Part shown: positions 39,487-48,812 of the stretch, piece after piece
How the letters are laid out: every line of letters starts with the position of its first letter
Position numbering within the stretch: the stretch's first letter is position 1
Assembly (NCBI GenBank): GCA_026027325.1
Contig: JAMSLZ010000008.1
Location: 1 to 64,000 of the forward strand
Direction of reading: 5' to 3'
DNA from: Actinomucor elegans
Taxonomy: Eukaryota > Mucoromycota > Mucoromycetes > Mucorales > Mucoraceae
Length of the DNA: 64,000 nucleotides
The notes under the pieces: generated by a model
What the model saw: the letters and a program-made list of their open reading frames with translations, nothing else
Databases searched by the model: none
Told to the model about the DNA's origin: nothing
Position numbers and translations under genes: made by a program

Positions 39487-40896
39487 ATGTTTCCGAAAGA
39501 AATAGTAGATGCGTTTACGTTGCTTATGGCGACTTACTGGCAGTTTCTTTCTAAAGATTGGCCAGTGTTGGAAAAGACTAAGTATCACCGGTCTGAGGTT
39601 AAGCCTGTAAAAGATATCCAGCATGTAAAAACTTATGTGTTGGAGCATCTTGGCTACATACCTGTTTTTTTCTTTCTCGTAGAGCTGTTTGCAAACCAAG
39701 AATATCCTGGTCCATATTCCAACGTGGACAAAGGATTGTTGATAATCTACCAGCTTCTTACCGGTTGTTCTATTGCGCATATGGCACGTTTCATCCCTTC
39801 TAGTAGCTACCATGCTATTTACAATGCCTTTTATACAAAATACGGAGAGGAGCTGAATACCTGTTTGGACTATTGCCTACGAAAGATGTTCTCCTCAACA
39901 AAGCTGCGAATTATGTGTGCTCTTCACCGAAACCCTGAAGATTTTAAGCATGTTACCTTGATGATAGATGGACATGATTCTAGAGCAACATATATCAACG
40001 CTGCAGATCATGCCATGTTCTATTCGTATAAGCTTAAGAAGTCTGGCTTCCGAACACAAGTATGTACAGATGTTAATGGGATGGTGTTGTTTGTCTCCGA
40101 TGCGGCACCATGTTCAGATAACAACGATGGGTCTATGCTTGCTGATATGCGGTTGAAGAAGAAGATTAGTAAGTACGATTGTGTTGTCGTTGATGGTGGA
40201 TACACTACTTTTATAGATCGTATTGTAGCAAATAATCGTCACCTGGATCGCCATAATTTTGTATTCCCTATCCGTAAGTCTCGAGGAGTGGGTCTGAAAC
40301 AAGAAGAAGTTAATTACAACTCCATTCTTGGAAGCTTTCGTTCCTCGATAGAAGCAACGTTTGGAGAGATTGGAACCTTATTTCAACGATTCAACGGTAA
40401 AGGCGTTATTCGAGTTACCGAGATGGAGACATTCACGGTACAGTTCAAGCTTGCATGTCTTCTTGCAAACATCAAGAAGTTTGTTAACATTGGGTGTGTT
40501 TCTAGCTCTGAACAGCATACTTTTTGGATGCAGCCTAACTTCGACTTTCCAAATGGCAGCAGTAAGAATGTCTATGACGTAGTAAGTACCCTTACAATTG
40601 CGGAAAAGTCCCAAGATGCTGAGATGGTAAAAGAAATACAGCAGCAGTTTCTCTCTTTGGGGGTGAACGAAGATAATGGCTCTGATGACGAACCCATCGA
40701 CGAGGACTTACCACAAGGACACTACGAGGTTGAGGCCATTGTTGGGCATCGTGGACCAAAGCATCGTAGAGAGTATTTGGTTAGGTGGGTAGGCTATGAT
40801 GAGAGTAGCAATAGTTGGCTTTCTCCTAACAACTTCGACGACTCTGATATTATTATCGAGTATGAGAAAGACGTTAGAAGAAGGCGGAAGAAGTAG
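39487..40896 (+). CDS. DDE transposase with C-terminal chromodomain, second copy
   Basis: 469 residues, intact and virtually identical to 5578-6987. It has candidate catalytic D161, D236 and E289, and a chromodomain at about 412-460. Two intact, near-identical copies 34 kb apart indicate recent activity or gene conversion. The 5' leader (39408-39486) ends AAATAAACATG. Confidence 0.88.
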   Translation: MFPKEIVDAFTLLMATYWQFLSKDWPVLEKTKYHRSEVKPVKDIQHVKTYVLEHLGYIPVFFFLVELFANQEYPGPYSNVDKGLLIIYQLLTGCSIAHMARFIPSSSYHAIYNAFYTKYGEELNTCLDYCLRKMFSSTKLRIMCALHRNPEDFKHVTLMIDGHDSRATYINAADHAMFYSYKLKKSGFRTQVCTDVNGMVLFVSDAAPCSDNNDGSMLADMRLKKKISKYDCVVVDGGYTTFIDRIVANNRHLDRHNFVFPIRKSRGVGLKQEEVNYNSILGSFRSSIEATFGEIGTLFQRFNGKGVIRVTEMETFTVQFKLACLLANIKKFVNIGCVSSSEQHTFWMQPNFDFPNGSSKNVYDVVSTLTIAEKSQDAEMVKEIQQQFLSLGVNEDNGSDDEPIDEDLPQGHYEVEAIVGHRGPKHRREYLVRWVGYDESSNSWLSPNNFDDSDIIIEYEKDVRRRRKK

Positions 40897-41104
40897 GTTC
40901 CACAAGGGGATTCTTTTTAAAAGCTTCGCCCAACTGTCAACACATGTTACTCGTACTACAACCTTAGGCTCCTTAGTTTCCATTCCCAGGGGGGCTGAAA
41001 CTATTCAGGTCTCTGGACAAGATCATCCCTTTTGGCCCCCCCCCCCTCTCTACTACCTTGCTATGGAACGTATGTCTACCAGTGTGTGGTGAGATATCCC
41101 ACTA

Positions 41105-41386
41105 GGAGGTCATACAGATACTCGCAATTGTTGTACAATTACTCGTACAGGTTCTGGGTTAGTGGATGACCGGGTGCAATAGAATGTGGTTATACAATAT
41201 GTCTCCGGCATTCCAAATATTTCTAGCCGTTTTAAAAATTGGAAATAGCCATTTAAATGGGTACACATATCCAGAGAACATCACAGCAGCCAAAAATATG
41301 CCCATGAGTAAATACCTAAGGTCATCCACTAACCCAGAACCTGTACGAGTAATTGTACAACAATTGCGAGTATCTGTATGACCTCC
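41105..41386 (+). repeat. 282-bp terminal repeat R, right copy of composite 2
   Basis: Direct repeat of 38982-39263. It is followed by AAAGCGTTGGG, which is unrelated to the LTR1 element on the left side. Confidence 0.92.
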
Positions 41387-41430
41387 AAAGCGTTGGGACT
41401 CTGCACGTATTATATGCACAGTTTTAGAGA
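41387..41430. other. Short unassigned flank ending in TSD AGAGA
   Basis: 44 bp between composite 2 and the LTR5 solo LTR. It may be interior of the CACTA element; nothing in it is diagnostic. The last five bases AGAGA are duplicated after 42398. Confidence 0.4.
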
Positions 41431-41522
41431 TGCGGTAAAAATTGAATAAAAAGCGAATAAATGAATTAAAACCGTTTTATGAGGTTTTATTGATCTAAAG
41501 TAAGTTTAGCTATCCTATCTAG

Positions 41523-41886
41523 TGTTATATCGAATATAATAAAGACTGTAAAAATAACCAGACTGATAAAACGAATTGATTTATTAAAGCATTAAAATGA
41601 TGAGCTATTTATACAAAATTGAAGTTCGGATTTAACTTGATATTATAGACGATTGAGTTAGTCAAAGATTGTGCTCATGGAGTTAACAAGGATTTATAGT
41701 AATCCATTCTAGTACGACTTTATATTCGGTGATAGATAGTTTATGAAGGTTAGTTGCACTAAGCATTGATTTCCATATATATCTCTTAACCGACGTTACA
41801 AAGCTGTCAAAGCACAAGCTGAGTATAAGCATTGTCGAACATTGACCTGATTGGTGACGGACACTGAACAAGTCATGTTTACAACA
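41523..41886 (+). repeat. LTR3 solo LTR (TSD TCTAG)
   Basis: 364 bp matching the element 3 LTRs (GATTGTGCTC instead of GACTGCGCTC). TCTAG stands before and after it. It lies inside the LTR5 solo LTR. Confidence 0.9.
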
Positions 41887-42083
41887 TCTAGCACGTATGT
41901 CTTGTATTTAGATTTCAAAGAAAATAGTCTCTTGGTAACAATCAAAGGTCTTTTTTAATATATGTTCACTCTGCATTAATTGTCCTTTCAGCGGTGATCC
42001 AAACTTCCCTCTTTAGATGGATGGTTAGATGAAACCCATTCCTTAATATATATATGCAGAGTGCCATATGTGCGTTTCACCAC

Positions 42084-42392
42084 TGTTGTGTTTGCACAGT
42101 GAAATAATAAAGAAGACTAAAAAGAGTACTTTTTGAGACTGTGCTTTATTAACAAAGATGAATATAAAGATGAAGATCCTATAACTATGTCTAAACTAAA
42201 CCTATTTATACTAATCGTCTATCTAAGTGTGGTGAAGAGGATTTAAGAAGATGTTATGTTATAGGTCTATGTTCTAGATATATATCCATCTGAGACATGA
42301 ATCTTAAACATATCAACTCGTAAGTGCTTCCGTAAAGATGAGATTGATAATGAATAAGTTATTATTCATACAATAGTCTCTATTCTATAACA
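42084..42392 (+). repeat. Solo LTR of a further family, LTR6 (TSD ACCAC)
   Basis: 309 bp with TG...CA ends (TGTTGTGTTTGCAC to TTCTATAACA) and the 5-bp duplication ACCAC on each side, inside the end of LTR5. No internal region of this family is present in the window. The strand is arbitrary. Confidence 0.75.
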
Positions 42393-42398
42393 ACCACA

Positions 42399-42653
42399 AG
42401 AGAGATATCAATATTCGAGCAAGGTTTGTTTATTACGCATAATTACGTTACATTAGCTCTAATAGGTTCTGATCTTTTGTATATGATACCTAGCACTTCC
42501 TGGTAAGATTCTCCCGACACAGGCTATACCTATTAAGTTAAAGCCATTTTTAACAGCAGGGCTTATGATATAAAGATAGTTCCACTACATACATTTCTTT
42601 TGCACTCATTTTGTTGTGTACGTGGATAGAAAGAGGATTATAATAGAAGAACG
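42399..42653. other. Unassigned spacer, starts with TSD AGAGA
   Basis: No coding signal or repeat was recognised. It may be interior of the CACTA element. Confidence 0.35.
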
Positions 42654-43017
42654 TGTTGTAAACATGACTTGTTCAGTGTCCGTCACCAATCAGGTCAATG
42701 TTCGACAATGCTTATACTCAGCTTGTGCTTTGACAGCTTTGTAACGTCGGTTAAGAGATATATATGGAAATCAATGCTTAGTGCAACTAACCTTCATAAA
42801 CTATCTATCACCGAATATAAAGTCGTACTAGAATGGATTACTATAAATCCTTGTTAACTCCATGAGCACAATCTTTGACTAACTCAATCGTCTATAATAT
42901 CAAGTTAAATCCGAACTTCAATTTTGTATAAATAGCTCATCATTTTAATGCTTTAATAAATCAATTCGTTTTATCAGTCTGGTTATTTTTACAGTCTTTA
43001 TTATATTCGATATAACA
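42654..43017 (-). repeat. LTR3 LTR, reverse orientation, without TSD
   Basis: 364 bp, reverse complement of the copy at 41523-41886 (shares its GAGCACAATC variant). The flanks GAACG and AACAG do not match. It lies inverted to 41523 only 770 bp away, so the pair could form a recombination substrate. Confidence 0.88.
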
Positions 43018-43602
43018 AACAGGAAGAAAGTGTAAGTGTACATTCTATAACTATTGCATATTGAATCAAAAGGAGAGAAAAATGAACACCCATTTGTAGG
43101 CTTCAAGCGGAAGGTGCGCAGTTAAGAAATGCAAGAAATCAAGGACTGCAGTAATATATCAGTAAATATAATTAGCTTAATATTATATACCCATTTTGTA
43201 TCGTTTACCTTATTGAATAAAGAGTCATCATTACACATATGTTGTTTCATTATCTATACATGGTTAATACATGCAAAAAAGGTTGAAATATAAGTGGTTG
43301 AAATCATAGGAAGGTTAACATGCTTTTCGAGTGAATTGCAAGTGAATTGCAAGTTAACATGTTTTTCGAGTGAATTGCAAGTGAATTGCGAGTTAACATG
43401 TTTTTCAAGTGAATTGCAAGTGAATTGCGAGTTAACTTGCTTTCCGAGTTAATTTAAGGTGAATTTCGGGTTAACCTGCTTTTCAAGTGAATTGCAGGTG
43501 AATTGCAAGTTAACTTGAATTCACTCGAAACGGCAACGATTCTCCTGCAAACCGAGTTAACTTGAAATTCACTCGAAATTCACTCGAATTTTTCCCATAG
43601 TG
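43018..43602 (-). mobile_element. CACTA-type transposon, right end
   Basis: Ends TTTTTCCCATAGTG at 43602, the inverted match of the left end at 15354, and is followed by TAC, the duplicated target triplet. The last 290 bp are subterminal repeats. The preceding 300 bp have no coding signal. Confidence 0.8.
43314..43508. repeat. 39-bp subterminal tandem repeat of the CACTA element, five units
   Basis: Units begin GTTAAC at 43314, 43353, 43392, 43431 and 43470 (period exactly 39). Each carries two AGTGAATTGC-like words. The same word family occurs near the left end (15365-15480). In CACTA elements such subterminal motifs bind the element's own protein. Confidence 0.88.
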
Positions 43603-43725
43603 TACGGCCATGCGTGCTGATAGATTGAATGCTACACCACTATTAAGCTCTGATGAAATGTATATATAAAGAAGACTTGATTTTGAATTGTGAATAAACA
43701 TTAGAATAACTTTTACTATCAGGAT
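43603..43725 (-). repeat. LTR4 LTR, right piece broken by the CACTA element
   Basis: Starts TACGGCCATGCG, exactly where 15353 left off, and continues as LTR4 to CAGGAT. The remaining end of the LTR is replaced by another repeat. Confidence 0.85.
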
Positions 43726-44234
43726 TGTTGTAAACGCTCATGATTATATTAATAAGAGAATACTGTACAGATAGAAAATCGTATAGATATCCTTATATAT
43801 AGCTGCAGAAGTGTATAAAGCATTATTACCAAGAACCAGAATGTAAATGACTGTATTTGATTATGTTAAAATATCTTTATTTATATATCACTCTGAGCAA
43901 GTAGACGCTAATTGATAAATACTATCTCTCACACCAAATATTACATCCAATACTATTTTACCTTTGAATATAATGATCCCGACACTCCTCGCCGCTAATC
44001 TTGGTCCGCTCATTTGGTTATTATCCCTGGTCTTCTTTATACGCAGTCCAACCTTGTTCCTGGCAAATCGTAATATGAATTTAGAATCAAGTACCGATCG
44101 TGGAAAAGTATATAAGAGATGCGTTTTATCACCTTTTGACCAGTTAAGATCAATTCTTGATCTATAATAAAAAACTATCCACAGTTTTAAAAGTATTTCT
44201 ATCTTTCCAAATCTCTATCTACCACCTTTACAAC
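43726..44234 (+). repeat. Probable solo LTR of an unassigned family
   Basis: Starts TGTTGTAAACGC and ends CTTTACAACA, a TG...CA unit of 509 bp with inverted ends. The flanks AGGAT and GGTAT do not match exactly. A 67-codon frame inside (43964-44167) has no recognisable features. Confidence 0.5.
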
Positions 44235-44575
44235 AGGTATTATTGTTCATAGTAGAAGGAAATTATTTGATAACGTATGCAAAAGGCAAGCTTTAGAAAG
44301 AAATAATATGGATTGAAATAGAAAAGGAGGACTGTAACTGAAAACCTGTGTATTTAAATGTTCAGTTTAGTATCCTAATTCGTAATTAAATTATGACTTA
44401 TCGATGGATCCATCGAATGGAGAAAATAAAATAAATTTTGCAGGTAAAATCCATTTTTGATATTTATTATTTATTTAATTCAAAATGGATTTTCGTAAAA
44501 CGTTTCATAAACTTCTAAACTTGCTATTATTCCCAATTCGTAATTAAATAATTTCCAGTCGATGGCCGCTTGTGA
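44235..44575. other. AT-rich spacer with a short direct repeat
   Basis: The words CCTAATTCGTAATTAAATTA (about 44374) and CCCAATTCGTAATTAAATAA (about 44532), each followed by TCGATGG about 15 bases later, form a direct repeat some 160 bp apart. It resembles leader sequence of an AT-rich mobile element like the one at 27676-29206. Confidence 0.35.
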
Positions 44576-44821
44576 ATGACCATAAATAGAAAGGATATAA
44601 TAAAAGAAGATATTGTTAATGAAATCTCAAAGCTATTAGAAATAGCAACATTTACTATAAATACTCTTAAAGAAATATTTGATTTGGTGAATAAAGGAAA
44701 TCCTAAAAAAGTTTTTAATAAATTAATAAAAATCACAAATAATGTAAGCGATTTAAATAAAATACCAGAAGATTTTAATAATATAATTACTAATATAATA
44801 AATATTTTGGATAAAATATAG
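44576..44821 (+). CDS. Small AT-rich helical protein, relative of the 253-residue orphan protein
   Basis: 81 codons. IVNEISKLLEIATFTINTLK and the following NKGNPKKVFNKLIK match in pattern the C-terminal 80 residues of the protein at 27879-28640 (MVSQIEELLELTVHSNDLL, NNNPKMAIKKLNK). Only this C-terminal domain is present. It is either a truncated relic of such an element or a minimal version of the protein. The function is unknown, and the start codon is the only ATG in frame. Confidence 0.45.
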   Translation: MTINRKDIIKEDIVNEISKLLEIATFTINTLKEIFDLVNKGNPKKVFNKLIKITNNVSDLNKIPEDFNNIITNIINILDKI

Positions 44822-44987
44822 ATATATAATTATTTATGTTTAAGATGGATAATGTACTTTGAAATTTTGTAGATAAGAATTTATGTCAGTTATCTTCCTC
44901 ATTAACCCTTTTACCTTTCTATACAATAAACCATTAGAAGAATTTTAGTTGTATTCTTATAACGTTTTTATATATTTTTTATAACAG
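44822..44987. other. AT-rich spacer
   Basis: No feature was recognised between the small frame and the LTR5 fragment. Confidence 0.3.
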
Positions 44988-45229
44988 ACGGGATTCATTT
45001 AATAACTATCCATCAAAAGAGGGAGTTTTGAATCACCGCTGAAAATACAATTAATGAAGAATGAACATAGATTAAAAAGACCTTTGATTGTTACTAAGAG
45101 ACCATTTCTTTGGAAGTATAAATACAAGAGATACAAGCTAGATAGAAAAACTTAACTCACTTTGAATCAATAAAACCCCATAAAACGGTTCTAACTGATT
45201 CACTCGCTTTTTATTTAATTTTTACCGCA
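44988..45229 (+). repeat. LTR5-family LTR fragment
   Basis: Matches the reverse complement of 41431-42080 (without its inserted solo LTR) with moderate divergence, and ends TTTTTACCGCA. Its 5' end is truncated. It cuts the gene fragment on its right. Confidence 0.75.
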
Positions 45230-45407
45230 GTACTATCGTCAAGTGCTTGTTCAATTTCTTCGTTAGATGAAGCTCTCGAAGCTTTTCGAGGAAATAGAGG
45301 TGCTAATATTTGGATCAAATCTTGAATTAAACGACGATTGATTAAGATTTCTTGTTCAATCTTCACTCAAAGTAGACGCTCCAGTTATTGTTGTTGTTGT
45401 TTGGCAT
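45230..45407 (-). pseudogene. Gene 5' fragment, frameshifted and truncated by LTR5
   Basis: On the minus strand ATG at 45407 begins MPNNNNNNWSVYFE, then a one-base shift leads into KIEQEILINRRLIQDLIQIL and PRKASRASSNEEIEQALDDS, where LTR5 begins. Codon use and the charged helical sequence look like a real gene. The family is not recognised. It faces away from the next gene, with about 175 bp between the start codons. Confidence 0.4.
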
Positions 45408-45582
45408 AGCTATAGAGAAACGATTTTATTTCATAAATATTAGCATGTGTAATATTAACATTAAAATTCTTACTGATGTAACTTTTTACGGAAACAAAAA
45501 ATATTTCATGGATTGTTATTTTATTTCTAATTTCTTTTTTTATATAACAATATATTCTCCTTAATCGTTTTTCTCAATCAAC

Positions 45583-46817
45583 ATGTCTTATAACAACGGT
45601 ATTCCTACAGTCCAAACTGCTGCCTCTGCTGGTAGAGGCTCTTTCATTCCTAAACGCAGAAATTAGGTCTCTTCTGCTACTGATGTTATGGCTCTTCAAG
45701 AGAGGATTGCTGCACTCGAGAAGGAGGTGAAGCACTCTAATGAGCAAATGAAAATACACTTGAATGCCGCTGAACAGCTTGCACAGCAACTCGCTGTTCT
45801 TCAAGCAGAAAAGGATCAGCACGTCAGCAAGATAAAGTCATCCAGTAGCCGTCGCAGACCCATCTTCCAAGGCAGTAGATCCGAAGCTAGAACGCTTGGA
45901 GTAAAATATATCCCATTGTGAAATATATTGCATTATGGCCATACTAATTTTTATTTAATAGAAAATTCTTTACTCCATTGAAGCAAGAGTAAGCAATGAA
46001 TTCAATTTTAAATGGAATGTCAATGGGTCATTAAAAGGCGATGAACGTAATCTTCGCTTTTTGATGACCTTGCTGAAAGAAGTAAAAGAAGACTTCTATG
46101 TCCGAAAAATTATTGAAAAATGTACCTGGATAAAAGAAGAATTGAAAAAGTACTCTCAAGACTACTACCAAAAGAGACTTGATTATGCTAAGCATAAAAT
46201 GAAAGAACAGGTAGGATTGTCTGAGGAGGAAAAAGCAGCAAAAAAATTGGCCAATACATATAAATCTAGAAAGGACCGGGTAAGCTGAACCATCGTATTT
46301 TCATTTGTGATTAAAGTCTAATCTTATGGTAATGATGATAGCTTCAAAGAAACCGCGAGAATGCCGCAAGATCCCATTCTAAGCATCTTATGGCCAAAGG
46401 CTTTAATCTCGAGGAATGCGAGCCTTTGTTAAAAGCAGCTTGTATGTCTGATGAAGAAAATGCTGTAGATAATAATGGCAGAAAAATCATCAAGCGCTAT
46501 CGTCCTCATTGGAGGCCTGAAAAGGTAAAATATGCATAAACCATAAACCATTTGATAAGTACTCATCTCCCTTACAATGTATTACAATGTATATCTAGGC
46601 TGACGATTTTTATGATCTCTGTGATCAACTATACATCGCTGATCGCAAATCTGAACCAGAGAGTAAACCTCGCCAGGTTTTCCGTCATACTGAAAGTTCA
46701 TTAAGTCAAAAGATCTTCGAACGACTTCCAGAATGGAGTATTCATCCTAGTTACAAGCAATGGTATCAGTCAATATACATTAATAAAATTTTAATATACT
46801 TGCAAACAAATCAATAG
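45583..46817 (+). pseudogene. Four-exon gene of unknown family with nonsense codon and altered 3' end
   Basis: Exons 45583-45900, 45962-46279, 46342-46524 and 46599 onward are joined by GT-AG introns of 61, 62 and 74 bp, all in phase 0. The protein starts MSYNNGIPTVQTAASAGRGS, has an in-frame TAG after 27 codons (45664-45666), then a coiled-coil segment (ERIAALEKEVKHSNEQMKIH), a KILYSIEARVSNEFNF domain and a basic helical region. It ends shortly after WSIHPSYKQWY (46767), where sequence of a different character leads to a stop at 46815. An alternative start is ATG 45688 after the nonsense codon. The function is unknown; intact splice sites suggest recent decay. Confidence 0.55.
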
Positions 46818-47019
46818 TTATATCCTGACATTCTTTACCACAAAAAGCACTCATAAATCCATCATCAAAAGTAACTATTACATTGTCTAGTTTATTAACA
46901 AATCTTTCGAGGTAGAAAAAGAACAATATGCTGATGTTAGTCAAATACTCGATCTTTATATCAATACCCGAATACAGTCTGTGTACTGGCAATATTATCG
47001 TATACACGCTTATATTCAT
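46780..47019 (-). other. Possible unrelated gene fragment
   Basis: A 79-codon minus-strand frame with a non-repetitive, protein-like sequence (ERFVNKLDNVIVTFDDGF) overlaps the 3' end of the preceding pseudogene. It may be the sequence that replaced that gene's end. No family was recognised and it may be spurious. Confidence 0.25.
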
Positions 47020-47518
47020 AGGTTATACACACGACATGTCTCAATTAAAGCTATCTAACTGCGTAACTGATTGACCCGTCAAATAGGTTTCACCAATCAA
47101 GCAATCACGCATAATCAATTAAGCTTCTAGATCGATTCATCATCACTTGTCATTAACATTACTCATCAGTAATAATACAAGAACTGTATGTTTACTTGTA
47201 TAAACTAATTCTACCGTAACGTGCAAGTAATCGGCTAAACATGAATTATTGCTTCATTCATTCATTCTCAGCAGTACCTGTCAATCGGTTAAACATAAGA
47301 CCTTTAACTAATATAAATATACCTTCATTTTATGATCGAAATAAAGAAGAATTAATAACTATCTTATTACCAATCAGTAATCTAATTACATATACAAGTC
47401 TTCTTATTAAATTATATTATTACGTGAATCTTTGGTCTTTAGCTACTTCGGATTCAACAAACAGTTTTGCTGGTCACTGTATATGCAGAATGTTATATGT
47501 AGATTTCACCACACCACC
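47020..47518. other. Spacer with trace of an LTR5-like end
   Basis: Mostly unassigned. About 47474-47514 (ATATGCAGAATGTTATATGT to TTTCACCACA) resembles the TG-end of LTR5 in reverse orientation, directly before the LTR4 solo LTR. Confidence 0.4.
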
Positions 47519-48024
47519 TGTTGTATTCCACCTACTACCTTGCATCGACATAATAGTAAGGAATCAACTGTTCATTTATGTCATACACGGACCCTATCTG
47601 ATAACCCAATCAGATTAACGAAGCCTGCATAAATACAAGCGATGTGTCATCCTTAGAACTATTAGCCAATAATCATTACAAGAAACACGCGGCATCATAC
47701 TATCGAGTAGTATCGAGTATATCTCAAGATAAGACCTGAATATCGAATAACGCGTGGGTTATACAATTACAACAATGCGTGGTTGAAAGGCTTATTAGTG
47801 GCTGCTGGGATTGGACTCCGTTGTACGGCCATGCGTGCTGATAGATTGAATGCTACACCACTATTAAGCTCTGATGAAATGTATATATAAAGAAGACTTG
47901 GTTTTGAATTGTGAATAAATATTAGAATAACTTTTACTATCAGGATAGCTGATTCTATTTACTGTCTATTCTTTTATTATTATATTTTAAATTATATCCT
48001 TTGTCTTTAGCACCGAATATAACA
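47519..48024 (-). repeat. LTR4 solo LTR, reverse orientation, without TSD
   Basis: 506 bp, TGTTGTATTCCACC to CACCGAATATAACA. It is diverged from element 4 LTRs by scattered changes and small indels. The flanks CCACC and GCTAC do not match. This is the rightmost retroelement trace recognised. Confidence 0.88.
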
Positions 48025-48812
48025 GCTACTTCAGGTTCAACATTTGTAATTCTCTTTACTTTACGCGTGTCGTTAATTATTAAAAAAATACAGAGTAATG
48101 AATATGAACTAATAGTTCATTCAGTGGGAATCTGTAAGCTGGAGCTTATATCATAAAGGAATTTTGTATAATGTTAAATCATACAGAAGTACTTTGCTTT
48201 TCTGAATTTAAACTATATTCAAACACAATCTCATAAAACATACAGTGAAGATGTCATAAACTTCAAATAACTTAGTTTTATGGCTAGGGGATAGAAAAAT
48301 ATAGGTGTTCTGAGGCTTCCTCAGGTGTCCCAAACAAAAGATAATTTACATATAAATGTCATAGATAATCAATGGCCTAAAGAAAAAAGGATACATTTTT
48401 ATATTTTGGATCTACATATACGTTATTGAATAAACACCCCTAGTTGGTTTATTATAGACTCTACTATTGTCTTATTCAATGCCTATATTAAGTACTACTC
48501 AAATATTACATATGTAAAAATAAAGGGATATAATAGGGATAAGATCATGCAGAACTTGTGATTGTATTCTATTGTATAAGTTCAAAGAAAAAGTCAAGAA
48601 CTCTGCATTGCGCAGCCTAAAAATATATTAGATACTACATAATTGAACGTTAGAACAGCTTAGCAGGTAACTTGCTGTACTGTAAATACATGAAGAAGAT
48701 TGTATGAAGTTTATACTGTGAAAATTATCACGTGTCGTTGTTAGAACTGCAGTATTAATGAATAGAGAAACAAAAACAAACTCTTCCTTCACTCTTTTCA
48801 CTATTTTGTAAT
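48025..48812. other. No recognisable feature
   Basis: AT-rich spacer upstream of the multi-exon gene that starts at 48813. It presumably includes its promoter. No repeat or frame stands out. Confidence 0.4.

Larger units (their letters stand above)
38982..41386 (+). mobile_element. Chromodomain DNA transposon, composite copy 2 (no TSD, centre inverted)
   Basis: Same parts as copy 1: R repeats at 38982-39263 and 41105-41386, inner 143-bp inverted repeats just inside them, and a plus-strand transposase. Both R copies have the same plus-strand orientation as in copy 1, but the central segment is reversed relative to them. The flanks ACT and AAA do not match. The right flank is not the expected continuation of the LTR1 element, so DNA on that side was lost or rearranged. 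Confidence 0.9.
41431..42398 (-). mobile_element. LTR5 solo LTR (TSD AGAGA) containing two further solo LTRs
   Basis: Reads TGCGGTAAAAATTG at the left and TTTCACCACA at the right, so in sense it has the same TGTGGTGAAA and ACCGCA ends as LTR1. AGAGA flanks it on both sides. It is interrupted by an LTR3 solo LTR (41523-41886) and an LTR6 solo LTR (42084-42392). Without these it is about 285 bp. A second, partial LTR5 lies at 44988-45229. Confidence 0.82.

Noticed and set aside
42669..42857. 62-codon frame repeated in all LTR3 copies (also 3017, 23770, 37568, 41683).
   Set aside because: It is internal to the LTR in antisense or sense, truncated variously, and explained by LTR conservation.
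46780..47019. Minus-strand 79-codon frame as a confident gene.
   Set aside because: It is protein-like but has no start context, homology or neighbour support, so it is listed only as a low-confidence fragment.
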